Positions 15,482-23,730 of a DNA stretch of 62,986 nt are shown piece after piece (position 1 is the stretch's first letter; the number at the start of each line of letters is the position of its first letter). Source of the DNA: JBOHRE01 sp050732635 (lineage in GTDB: Bacteria > Gemmatimonadota > Gemmatimonadetes > Longimicrobiales > RSA9); NCBI GenBank assembly GCA_050732635.1, contig JBOHRE010000006.1, forward strand, positions 1-62,986, given 5' to 3'. The notes beneath the pieces are model-generated. The model saw only the letters and a program-made list of their open reading frames with translations. It was not told where the DNA came from and ran no database searches. A program made the translations under genes and the position numbers.

Positions 15482-17305
15482 ATGCCTGCAGCGAACGCGA
15501 CAGCGCAGAAATACATGGCCAGTCCGGCGACGCTACCGAGGGGCACGCTGGTCGACCTGTTCTTCGAGGCGGTCGAGCGCCATGGCGCCGCAGCGGCGTT
15601 TCGGTACGAGCGGGGCGGACAGTGGCAGACGCTGCGGTATGCGGAGGTCGGCGAGCGCGTGCAGCGTCTGACCCGGGCGCTGGCGGAACTCGGGATCGAG
15701 GCCGGCGACCGCGTCGCGCTGCTCTCGGAGAACCGGCCCGAGTGGGCGCTCACGGACTACGCGTGCCTGTGTCTCGGCGCGATCGGCGTGCCCATCTACG
15801 CCACACTGCCGGCGCATCATGTGGCGTATCTGCTGGAGCATTCTGGAGCGCGGCTGATCTTCGTTTCGGACGCCGAGCAGCTCGACAAGGTACGCCAGAT
15901 CCGGAGTGATGCGCCCGCGCTGTCGCGGATCATCGTCTTCGACGATCTCGCCACGCAGGATCCGGATGTGGTGACCTTCTCGCAACTGCTGGAGCGGGCC
16001 TCGCCTGGCGGGGAGGACTTCCGCGCCTTTCGTGAGCGGGCGAGACGCGCCTCGCCGGTCGACACGGCGACCATCATCTACACCTCCGGCACGACCGGTA
16101 CGCCGAAGGGTGTGATGCTGACGCACAACAATATCTACTCGAACGTGCGGGCAGCGCTGCAGCTCCTGCCGATGAGCTCGACCGATGTGACACTGAGCTT
16201 CTTGCCGCTGTCGCACATCTTCGAGCGGATGGTCGACTACGCCTATTTCTATTCGGGTGCCGTGATCGCGCACGTCGGCTCGTTCGACGACGTCGCGCGC
16301 AGCATGCAGGAGGTGCGGCCGACGATCGTCGCGTCGGTGCCGCGACTCTACGAGAAGATCTATGCGCGCGTGATGGCCGCCAGCGGGCTGAAGCGCCGCC
16401 TGCTGAGCTGGGCACGCGGCGTGGGCGAGGCTCGGGCGACGGCGCTGCTCGCCGGTCGTGCGCCGACGGTCCTCACCCGCCTGCAGTTCCCTCTCGCCGA
16501 TCGTCTCGTGTTCAGGAAGCTGCGGGCGCGCACCGGTGGCAGGCTGCGCTTCTTCATCTCGGGCGGAGCGCCGTTGGAGCCGGCGATCGCGCGGTTCTTC
16601 TACTCGGCCGGACTACTCATCCTCGAGGGCTACGGCCTGACCGAGACCTCGCCGGTGACCAACGTGAACACACCGGCGGCACTGAAGATCGGCACGGTCG
16701 GACGCCCCGTGCCCGGCACCGAGGAGATGATCGCTGACGACGGCGAGATCCTGGTCCGCGGCCCGCAGGTCATGAAAGGGTATTACCGTAACGACGAGGC
16801 GACGCGGCAGGCGATCGATAGCGACAGCTGGTTCCACACCGGGGACGTCGGCGCCTTCGACGCCGACGGCTTCCTGCGTATCACGGACCGAAAGAAGGAT
16901 CTGATTGTCACGGCCGGTGGCAAGAACATCGCACCGCAACCGATCGAGAACCGGGTCAAGACGAACGCGTTCGTGGCCGAAGCTGTGATGATCGGCGACC
17001 GTCGCCCGTTCCCGGTGCTGCTGGTGGTTCCGGATTTCGATGCGGTCCGCACCTGGGCCGCAGGGCTGGGGATCGACGCCGGAGAGCCGGCGGTGTTGAC
17101 GCGCGATCCACGCGTCCGAGAGAAGCTGGAGAGTGAGGTGCAGGCCGTGCTCGAGCCATTCGCCGGATTCGAGCGGCCCAAGAAGATCGCGCTGCTGGCC
17201 GATGAATTCAGCGTGGCAGGCGGGGAGCTGACGCCGAGCATGAAGGTGAAGCGTGGCGTCATCGAGGAGCGGTACCGGGAGCTGATCGACGCGCTGTACG
17301 CATGA
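15482..17305 (+). CDS. Long-chain fatty-acid--CoA ligase
   Basis: This ~607-residue AMP-binding enzyme has the P-loop-like IIYTSGTTGTPKGVMLTHNN, GYGLTETSPV (A5), a TGD/hinge segment WFHTGDVGAFDADGFLRITDRKKD and the C-terminal NIAPQPIEN (AMP-forming acyl-CoA synthetase family, FadD15-like). It would activate fatty acids to acyl-CoA in the cytoplasm or at the membrane. ATG at 15482 is used; an ATG at 15515 (MASPATLPRG) is an alternative. The stop overlaps cutA by 4 bp. Confidence 0.9.
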   Translation: MPAANATAQKYMASPATLPRGTLVDLFFEAVERHGAAAAFRYERGGQWQTLRYAEVGERVQRLTRALAELGIEAGDRVALLSENRPEWALTDYACLCLGAIGVPIYATLPAHHVAYLLEHSGARLIFVSDAEQLDKVRQIRSDAPALSRIIVFDDLATQDPDVVTFSQLLERASPGGEDFRAFRERARRASPVDTATIIYTSGTTGTPKGVMLTHNNIYSNVRAALQLLPMSSTDVTLSFLPLSHIFERMVDYAYFYSGAVIAHVGSFDDVARSMQEVRPTIVASVPRLYEKIYARVMAASGLKRRLLSWARGVGEARATALLAGRAPTVLTRLQFPLADRLVFRKLRARTGGRLRFFISGGAPLEPAIARFFYSAGLLILEGYGLTETSPVTNVNTPAALKIGTVGRPVPGTEEMIADDGEILVRGPQVMKGYYRNDEATRQAIDSDSWFHTGDVGAFDADGFLRITDRKKDLIVTAGGKNIAPQPIENRVKTNAFVAEAVMIGDRRPFPVLLVVPDFDAVRTWAAGLGIDAGEPAVLTRDPRVREKLESEVQAVLEPFAGFERPKKIALLADEFSVAGGELTPSMKVKRGVIEERYRELIDALYA

Positions 17306-17649
17306 CGGATGCCCGGCTGGCACTGGTGACTGCACCGGATGCGCGCGTCGCGGAAACCATGGTCGACGCGTTGCTGCAGGAGCGACTGATCGCCTGTGGC
17401 AACATCCTCCCCGGGCTGCGGTCGGTCTACCGCTGGCAGGGCGCGATCGAACGCGCGGACGAAGTGCTGCTCCTGCTGAAGACGACGGCCCACATGACGG
17501 ACGCGCTGATCACACGGGTACGACACCTGCACCCGTACGACGTGCCCGAGGTCCTGGTCCTTGACGTGGACGCCGGGCTCGGCGATTACCTGAGCTGGAT
17601 CGCCCAGAGCGTTGCGAGCGGCGGTGTGAAGGAGATGCATGGAGAATAG
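17302..17649 (+). CDS. cutA: CutA1-family divalent-cation tolerance protein
   Basis: This 115-residue protein is a full-length CutA: LVTAPDARVAETMVDALL, ERLIACGNILPGLRSVYRW, LLLKTT and the signature HPYDVPEVLVLDVDAG with YLSWI. CutA forms a stable trimer of ferredoxin-like folds and is linked to copper tolerance, although its real role is unsettled. Its ATG overlaps the acyl-CoA ligase stop (ATGA). The 3' end contains the ribosome-binding site of the next gene. Confidence 0.92.
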   Translation: MTDARLALVTAPDARVAETMVDALLQERLIACGNILPGLRSVYRWQGAIERADEVLLLLKTTAHMTDALITRVRHLHPYDVPEVLVLDVDAGLGDYLSWIAQSVASGGVKEMHGE

Positions 17650-18412
17650 GCGAGCCCGAAGCCACCGGCCCGGCAGACGGGCGGAGGTCGCAGTGAGCGG
17701 ACGCGGTGATGAGCTGGATAGCGCGGGTGCCGAGGAGGCGTCGATGAACGACGCCCCCGCAGAACCGGCCGGCCAGGGTGCTGCGCGGCCAGGAGGCGAA
17801 GGCAGCGCGGGACTGCGTGAAGTCGAGCGTTTGGCAGGCGAGGGCCGGCCGCGCCAGGCGATCGATGCATTGCGGCCCCTGCTGATCGATCGGCCGACGG
17901 ACGCCGCGCTGCGGCTACGGCTCGGCCGGCTCTACGAGGATGTGGGCGAGACCGTGCTCGCGCTCGAGCAGTACCAGGCTGCGCGTAGCAGCGACCCGGA
18001 GAACGTCGACGTGCTCTGCTCGGTCGGGCCGGTGCTTGCCTCGCTCGGCCGCTGGGACCAGGCGGAGCGTGAGTTGCGGCGCGCGCTGAAGCTCGATCCG
18101 GAGCGCGCCGACGTGCACGAGCACCTCGGGATCATCCTCTTCAAGCGGGGGTTGTACAGCCAGTCTGAGGCCGAGCTGCGGCGCGCGACCGAGCTCGATC
18201 CGTCCTCGCCGGCCGCTCACTTCTATCGGGGCGAAGCGTTGAACCAGCTCGGCAAGATCGATGAAGCCCTGGCAATGCTGGAGCGCGCCACGATACTCGA
18301 CCCTTCGAACGCCAAGGCCTACTACACGATGGGGATCCTGTACGATAAGAAGAACCTGCCGCACCAGGCCGAGGCGATGTACCGTCGCTCGCGTGAGGTG
18401 GCAGCGGCGTGA
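17639..18412 (+). CDS. TPR-repeat protein
   Basis: This protein of up to 257 residues has a low-complexity Arg/Ala/Gly-rich N-terminus (about 70 residues) followed by at least five tetratricopeptide repeats, e.g. ALRLRLGRLYEDVGETVLAL, LCSVGPVLASLGRWDQAER, HEHLGIILFKRGLYSQSEA, HFYRGEALNQLGKIDEALA and YTMGILYDKKNLPHQAEAM. Two starts are well supported: ATG 17639 (AAGGAG, overlapping cutA) and ATG 17744 (GAGGAGG, 5-6 bases). It is presumably a scaffold; its stop overlaps the macro-domain gene. Confidence 0.75.
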   Translation: MENRRARSHRPGRRAEVAVSGRGDELDSAGAEEASMNDAPAEPAGQGAARPGGEGSAGLREVERLAGEGRPRQAIDALRPLLIDRPTDAALRLRLGRLYEDVGETVLALEQYQAARSSDPENVDVLCSVGPVLASLGRWDQAERELRRALKLDPERADVHEHLGIILFKRGLYSQSEAELRRATELDPSSPAAHFYRGEALNQLGKIDEALAMLERATILDPSNAKAYYTMGILYDKKNLPHQAEAMYRRSREVAAA

Positions 18413-18969
18413 TCCGACTGGTGGTTGGTGACGTGGTGGAAGCGACCACCGAGGCCGTCCTGCGACCGGTCGCCGCAGACTGGAGCGCAGTCACGCCGGC
18501 GATGCGGCGTCTCGAGGTCGCCGCGGGCGAAGCCGTTGCCGCTCAATGCGAGAGGCTGGGCGAGTTGCCCATTGGCTCGGCCGCGATCACCGGGGCCGGT
18601 GAGCTGGCCGCGAAGTTCATGGTGCACGTCGTGGTGCGGTCCGCGGAGGAGCCGGTGAGCGTCGCCGGCGTGCGCCGGGCATTGCTCAACGGCCTGCGGC
18701 GGCTGGGCGAGTGGGACATCCAGAGCGCGTCGCTCGTGCCGTTGGGCACGGGCGCAGGCAACCTCGACGCGGAGGAGGTGGCCGAGCTGATGGCACCGAT
18801 GCTGCTCGAGCACGTGTCGGGCTCGGGCGCGGCGCAGGAGCTGACGCTGTACGTCGAGAACGAGTACGAGCGCGAAGCGTTCGTCGGCGCGTTGCGGCAG
18901 CACGGTGCGGCCGGCGAGTCGACGCCGGATCGTGGGTCCGGCGTGGCGTTCGCGCCGCCGAGCGGCTGA
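18409..18969 (+). CDS. Macro-domain protein (ADP-ribose binding)
   Basis: This 186-residue protein reads as a macro domain: IRLVVGDVVEATTEAVLRPVA, LPIGSAAITGAGELAAKFMVHVV, a helix LLNGLRRLGEW, and LVPLGTGAGNLDAEEVAELM, which corresponds to the phosphate-binding loop region. Macro domains bind or hydrolyse ADP-ribose derivatives. The usual Asn-rich first loop (VNAAN) is replaced by LRPVA, so catalytic activity is doubtful. GTG start at 18409 overlaps the TPR stop. Confidence 0.7.
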   Translation: MIRLVVGDVVEATTEAVLRPVAADWSAVTPAMRRLEVAAGEAVAAQCERLGELPIGSAAITGAGELAAKFMVHVVVRSAEEPVSVAGVRRALLNGLRRLGEWDIQSASLVPLGTGAGNLDAEEVAELMAPMLLEHVSGSGAAQELTLYVENEYEREAFVGALRQHGAAGESTPDRGSGVAFAPPSG

Positions 18970-19028
18970 ACGACGTCGGCGCTGCCGACACTCTCCCCGA
19001 AGTACCAAAGCCCAGAGGACGGAATTCA

Positions 19029-20558
19029 GTGGCGAGACGACGCGCTCTCGGCCTGGCCGTGATCGCGCTGTGGTTGAGCGTGCTCGGCTGGCACGTCCGG
19101 CGTGAGTACTTCAAAACGGAGGAGCTCGTACTGGCTGCGGGCTCCCGCATGCTCGCGCCGGGCTCCTACTTCTATGTCATCCGCATGAATGGCGCGGCGA
19201 TCGGCTTGGCCACCTCGCGGCTGGACACCGTGCCGGACGGCTTCCTCGCCGAGGATTTCCTGTCGCTCGATGTGCCGGCGCTCGACACCGTGCACCGCGC
19301 GCTGGTGCAGACGCGGGTCGAGCTGAGCCGGGCGCTCAGGCTGCAGCGCTTCGACTTCGAGCTCGAGTCGGCGATCGGCCGCTTCACCGTGGCCGGGGTT
19401 GCGGAGGGGGACACCGCGCTGGCGCTCACGATCGGCTCGGGCGGCGAGGTGCAGCGCACGCGGCTGCAGCTGGGGCGCGACGTCGTGCTGCCGACCGCGC
19501 TGCCGTTGCGGCTGGCCGCGGCCGGCCGGCTCGAGGTCGGGCAGGAATTCAGCATCGACCTTTTCGACCCGTCCGTCATGGCGCCGCGGCCGACGCGGCT
19601 GCGCGTCACGGCGCGCGATACACTGATCGTGCCTGACAGCGCGGCCCTGGATGCGGCCGGCCGTTGGTTCGCCGCGGGTTACGACACCGTGCCGGTCTGG
19701 CGGGTCGAGGAAGAGTTCAGTGGCGTGCGGGCCGAGAGCTGGGTAGACGCGAACGGTCGCGTGATCCGGGCCGCCACACCGCTCGGCTTCGCACTCGAGC
19801 GGACCGAATACGAGCTGGCTCAGGCGGAATGGACGGCCAGCCGCAGCGACCCGGCGCTGGCACGTGGCTACGGCCAGGTCATCGAATCGACGGCGATCGC
19901 GAGCAACGTCGATCTGGGTGACACCGGCGGGCGCGACCGGCTGCGAATTCGGCTGCTCGATGTCGACCTGGAGGGCTTCGATCTTGCCGGTGGGCGGCAA
20001 CGGCTGCACGGCGATACGCTCGCGATCGAACGCGAGTCTGCGGCGCTGCATGCCGGCTATCGGTTGCCTTACCGTGGAAGCGGTGAGGCCGCGCGTGAGC
20101 TCGCGGCGACGCCGCTGATCCAGGCGGACGACCCGCGGATCCGGTCGCTCGCGGCAGGCATCGCCCACGGCAGTGACGATCCGGCGGTCGTCGCCCAGCG
20201 CCTGAACCAATGGGTTTACCGCACCCTGCGAAAGGACATCACACTGAGCATCCCCAGCGCGTTGCAGGTGCTGGAACAGCGGCAAGGCGACTGCAACGAG
20301 CACACGGTACTGTACGTGGCGCTCGCCCGCGCGCTGGGTCTGCCGGCACGCACGGCGGTGGGCCTGGTCTACGTCGACGGCCGCTTCTACTACCATGCCT
20401 GGCCTGAGGTCTGGCTGGAGGACTGGGTGGCGGTCGATCCGACACTCGGCCAGGTGCCGGCCGACGCCGCGCACCTGCGCCTTCTGGTCGGCGGCCTGGC
20501 TCGCCAGATAGAGCTGATTCGCGTGATCGGCAGGCTCCGTCTCGAGGTCATCGCATGA
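19029..20558 (+). CDS. Membrane-anchored transglutaminase-like protein
   Basis: This 509-residue protein has an N-terminal membrane anchor (RALGLAVIALWLSVLGW), a ~350-residue beta-rich domain and a C-terminal transglutaminase-like papain-fold domain with the intact triad Cys422 (QRQGDCNEHTVLYVALARAL), His456 (YYHAWPEVWL) and Asp470 (WVAVDPTLGQ). Bacterial members are periplasmic thiol hydrolases or peptide-modifying enzymes; the substrate is unknown. The GTG at 19029 follows AGAGGAC. Its stop overlaps the ABC ATPase gene (ATGA), implying that the protein works with the exporter. Confidence 0.82.
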   Translation: MARRRALGLAVIALWLSVLGWHVRREYFKTEELVLAAGSRMLAPGSYFYVIRMNGAAIGLATSRLDTVPDGFLAEDFLSLDVPALDTVHRALVQTRVELSRALRLQRFDFELESAIGRFTVAGVAEGDTALALTIGSGGEVQRTRLQLGRDVVLPTALPLRLAAAGRLEVGQEFSIDLFDPSVMAPRPTRLRVTARDTLIVPDSAALDAAGRWFAAGYDTVPVWRVEEEFSGVRAESWVDANGRVIRAATPLGFALERTEYELAQAEWTASRSDPALARGYGQVIESTAIASNVDLGDTGGRDRLRIRLLDVDLEGFDLAGGRQRLHGDTLAIERESAALHAGYRLPYRGSGEAARELAATPLIQADDPRIRSLAAGIAHGSDDPAVVAQRLNQWVYRTLRKDITLSIPSALQVLEQRQGDCNEHTVLYVALARALGLPARTAVGLVYVDGRFYYHAWPEVWLEDWVAVDPTLGQVPADAAHLRLLVGGLARQIELIRVIGRLRLEVIA

Positions 20559-21328
20559 TCCGTGTCGAGGGCCTGACCAAGCGCTACGGCCGATTCACGG
20601 CCGTGCATCCCATGGATCTGCACATCCGGCGCGGCGAGCTCTTCGGCTTCCTCGGCCCGAACGGCGCCGGCAAGACGACCACGATTCGCATGCTGGTCGG
20701 CGTGCTGCGGCCGACCGCCGGCCGCGTGGTCATCGGCGGCCACGAGCTCGCGCGCAATCCGGAGGCCGCCAAGCGCCAGATCGGCTACATCCCGGATCGG
20801 CCGTACCTCTACGAGAAGCTGACCGGCGTGGAGTTCCTGCGCTTTGTCAGCGGCTTGTGGGGGCAGGACGGGCAGCAGGCCGAGCGGCGCGCACGTGAGC
20901 TGCTCGAGGTCTTCGAGCTCGAGAGCTGGGGCGACTCGCTGATCGAGAGCTACAGCCACGGCATGCGTCAGAAGCTGCTGATCAGCTCGGCGCTGGTGCA
21001 CGGCCCCGACCTGATCGTGGTCGACGAGCCCATGGTCGGACTCGACCCGAAGGCGGCCAGGCTGATCAAGGATCTGCTACGCGCGTTCGTGCGCGATGGC
21101 GGCACCGTCTTCCTGTCGACGCACACGTTGGAGATCGCCGAGGCGCTGTGCGACCGCATCGCGATCCTGGCCGATGGCCGCATCCGCGCCCTCGGCACCA
21201 TGGATGAGTTGCGCATGGAAGCGGCGACGGGCGCGGCCGGTCTCGAGGACATCTTCCTCAAGCTGACGGGCGGTGAGAGCGTCGCCGAGCTGGTCGCTTC
21301 GCTGCGGGAGAGGTTCGGCGCAGCGTGA
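20555..21328 (+). CDS. ABC exporter ATP-binding protein
   Basis: This 257-residue ATPase has Walker A GPNGAGKTTT, Q-loop region IGYIPDRPYLYEKLTG, signature YSHGMRQK and Walker B LIVVDEPMVGLD, with the H-loop in STHTLEIAEAL. The organisation is that of ABC-2 exporter ATPases (ABCA/DrrA-like). It overlaps both the transglutaminase gene and the permease gene by 4 bp, so the three are surely co-transcribed. Confidence 0.9.
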   Translation: MIRVEGLTKRYGRFTAVHPMDLHIRRGELFGFLGPNGAGKTTTIRMLVGVLRPTAGRVVIGGHELARNPEAAKRQIGYIPDRPYLYEKLTGVEFLRFVSGLWGQDGQQAERRARELLEVFELESWGDSLIESYSHGMRQKLLISSALVHGPDLIVVDEPMVGLDPKAARLIKDLLRAFVRDGGTVFLSTHTLEIAEALCDRIAILADGRIRALGTMDELRMEAATGAAGLEDIFLKLTGGESVAELVASLRERFGAA

Positions 21329-23067
21329 GCACGACCGTCGCAGCTCGCGGTTTCACGGTACGCCGCCGCGAGGCGGGGCAGCCAGCGGGGCTGTTCACCT
21401 TGCTGGCGCCGAAATGGTGCGCCGCTCGCCGTCGGGCAGAGGCCTCCGGTTCGGTCGGGCGCATGGCCGCGCTCGCAATCATGGGCGCCGTGTTCTGGCT
21501 GCTGTTGTACGGCATCATCTATCGCATGCTCGTCTACTTCCGCAGCGCGGAGGGCATCGGCGAGCTACTCGCGACGAAACTGCTCGGGCTGGTGCTGCTC
21601 GCCTTTCTCGGTATCCTGCTCCTGTCGAACGTGATTACCGCGTTGTCATCGTTCTTCCTGGCCCGGGACTTGGAGCTGCTGCGCGCTGCACCGATCGATG
21701 GCATTCGAGTCTATGCGGCGCGCCTGACCGAATCGCTGGTGCACAGCTCCTGGATGGTCGTGCTCGTGCTATTGCCCATGTTGACGGCCTACGGCTGGGT
21801 CTACGGGGGCGGGCCGGCGTATGTGGGCGTCGCGGCCCTGACGCTCCTCACGCTGCTGGTGCTACCGGCGGTCGTCGGCGCTGGGTTCACGCTGATCCTG
21901 GTCAACGTGTTCCCGGCACGGCGGGCGCGCGATCTGCTCGCGCTGCTCGCGCTGTTCGGCGCCGCCGGGCTGATCCTGCTGGTCCGCCTGCTGCGACCCG
22001 AGCAGCTCGCCAACCCCGAAGGGTTCCGTAACCTGGTCGATTTCGTCGCTGCGCTGCAGACGCCGCAGTCGGTCTGGCTGCCGAGCGATTGGGCGGCCCA
22101 CGCGCTGATGGCGACACTGGTCGATGGTGCGGGCCGACCCGACCTGTTCCCGCTGTTGCTGCTGGCGAGCACGGCCGCCGCGTTCGTGGTGCTCGGCGCT
22201 GCGCTCCACGGCCGGCTGTATCCCGATGGTTACAGCCGGGCTCAGGAGGGCGCCGAGCTGCGCGAGCGCGCCCGCCGCCGCTGGCTCGAGCCGCTGCTCC
22301 GAGGCTCACCGATCAGCATTCGCGCACTCGTCGCCAAGGACGTGCGCACCTTCTTCCGCGACACGACGCAATGGTCGCAGTTGATTTTGCTCGGCGTGCT
22401 CGTCGTGATCTACGTCTACAATGTGCGTGTGCTGCCGCTCTGGACAGGCGAGGATGTGGGCTTCTTCCTGGTCAACGTCGTATCCTTCCTGAACCTCGGG
22501 CTGGCGGGCTTCGTGCTCGCTGCGATCGCCGCACGATTCCTGTTCCCGGCCGTCAGCCTGGAGGGCAAAACGCTCTGGCTGCTGCGCTCATCACCGCTCG
22601 AGCTGCGCTCGCTCGTATGGACCAAGTTCTGGGTCGGCGTGGTGCCACTGCTGGTGCTCGCATTCGCACTCACGCTCGGCACCAACCTGATCCTCCGTGT
22701 CGGCCCCTTCATGATGGCTTTGTCGCTCATCACGATCACGGTCATGACGTTCGCGATCGGCGCCATGGCACTCGGCTTCGGCGCACTGTTCCCGCGCTTC
22801 GACACGGAGAATACGGCGCAGATCCCGACCGGATTCGGCGGCTTCCTGTTCATGCTCACGGCGACGGTTTATCTGACTGCCGTGATCATGCTGCAGGCGT
22901 GGCCGGTCTACGCATTTCTGCGCGACCGCGTGCGCGGCCTGCCGCCCGAGACCGAGACGCTCCTGGCGCTCGGCCTGGGCGTTGGTATGGCGCTGGCCCT
23001 TTCGGCGGCCGCCATTCTGCTGCCGCTGCGCATCGCCGTACGGCGGATCGGTCTGATCGAAGCCTGA
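21325..23067 (+). CDS. ABC exporter permease
   Basis: This 580-residue membrane protein has about 12 hydrophobic segments, for example AIMGAVFWLLLYGIIYRML, LLGLVLLAFLGILLLSNVI, VGVAALTLLTLLVLPAVVGA and LFMLTATVYLTAVIMLQAW. It is a large permease partner to the ATPase just upstream, longer than typical ABC-2 permeases, which suggests an internal duplication of the six-helix unit. GTG start overlaps the ATPase stop. The substrate is unknown. Confidence 0.82.
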   Translation: MSTTVAARGFTVRRREAGQPAGLFTLLAPKWCAARRRAEASGSVGRMAALAIMGAVFWLLLYGIIYRMLVYFRSAEGIGELLATKLLGLVLLAFLGILLLSNVITALSSFFLARDLELLRAAPIDGIRVYAARLTESLVHSSWMVVLVLLPMLTAYGWVYGGGPAYVGVAALTLLTLLVLPAVVGAGFTLILVNVFPARRARDLLALLALFGAAGLILLVRLLRPEQLANPEGFRNLVDFVAALQTPQSVWLPSDWAAHALMATLVDGAGRPDLFPLLLLASTAAAFVVLGAALHGRLYPDGYSRAQEGAELRERARRRWLEPLLRGSPISIRALVAKDVRTFFRDTTQWSQLILLGVLVVIYVYNVRVLPLWTGEDVGFFLVNVVSFLNLGLAGFVLAAIAARFLFPAVSLEGKTLWLLRSSPLELRSLVWTKFWVGVVPLLVLAFALTLGTNLILRVGPFMMALSLITITVMTFAIGAMALGFGALFPRFDTENTAQIPTGFGGFLFMLTATVYLTAVIMLQAWPVYAFLRDRVRGLPPETETLLALGLGVGMALALSAAAILLPLRIAVRRIGLIEA

Positions 23068-23080
23068 GGAGAGCGCCCCA

Positions 23081-23248
23081 ATGACGGTCTGGCACATCCT
23101 GGGCGGCGTGATCGCGCTGCTGATCGGTATCTACGCGGGGCTCGGCTTTCCGGGGCTTTCGGGCCGTGAGGATCGCGTGGTTTCGCGGCGCCGGCCGCGC
23201 CGGCGGACGTTCACACCGCTCGACTGGCTGCGTCCGCCGAAATCATGA
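23081..23248 (+). CDS. Small single-pass membrane protein
   Basis: This 55-residue protein begins MTVWHILGGVIALLIGIYAG, a clear membrane helix, followed by a cytoplasmic Arg-rich stretch (VVSRRRPRRRRTF-like) and a TPLDWLRPPKS end. GAGGAG lies about 8 bases before the ATG, and the stop overlaps the thioesterase gene (ATGA), both signs of real translation. Position after the permease suggests an accessory subunit or regulator of the ABC exporter. No family recognised. Confidence 0.6.
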   Translation: MTVWHILGGVIALLIGIYAGLGFPGLSGREDRVVSRRRPRRRTFTPLDWLRPPKS

Positions 23249-23730
23249 CCACGCCCGCGGATTCCGGCGACATCGCTGCGGACGGTGCGACGCACGGCAC
23301 GGTCTCGGCCGCGGCATTCCGCTTCCGCCGCCCGGTCGATGTGCGCTTCCACGATCTGGACGCATTCGGCCATGCGCATCACACGCTGCCGCTGATCTAC
23401 TTCGAGGAAGTGCGGGCGCAGTACTGGCACGAGGTTGCCGGCCGTTCGGGCGTCGCCGGGATCGACTATCTGCTGGCCCGCGCCAGCGTGCAGTACCACG
23501 CGCGTATTCCGTTCCCGGCACGGCTGACCGTGGGCGTGCGCACCACGCGGCTCGGCGAGACGAGCTTCACCATGGCATACGCGGTCTGGTCGCCGTCCCA
23601 GGATCTGCTCGCGACGGGCGAGACGGTTCAGGTCATGTACGATTATGCGACCGGCCGCAGCAAGCCGATTCCCGCCGACGTGCGTGACCGGGTCGCGCGG
23701 TACGAGCAGCTCAGCGCAGCAGAGCGGTGA
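23245..23730 (+). CDS. Hotdog-fold acyl-CoA thioesterase (4HBT-like)
   Basis: This 161-residue protein has the 4HBT-type motif DVRFHDLDAFGHAHHTLPL, in which the Asp is the expected catalytic base, followed by IYFEEVRAQYWHEV and YHARIPFPARLTVGVRT. Family members hydrolyse acyl-CoA thioesters. The N-terminal ~28 residues are poorly ordered. It is the last gene of the plus-strand cluster; its 3' end overlaps the convergent DUF445 gene by 20 bp. Confidence 0.82.
   Translation: MTTPADSGDIAADGATHGTVSAAAFRFRRPVDVRFHDLDAFGHAHHTLPLIYFEEVRAQYWHEVAGRSGVAGIDYLLARASVQYHARIPFPARLTVGVRTTRLGETSFTMAYAVWSPSQDLLATGETVQVMYDYATGRSKPIPADVRDRVARYEQLSAAER

Noticed and set aside
19026..20474. 482-codon minus-strand frame antisense to the transglutaminase gene
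   Set aside because: Shadow frame with low-complexity Arg/Gln/His content, opposite a gene with an intact catalytic triad.
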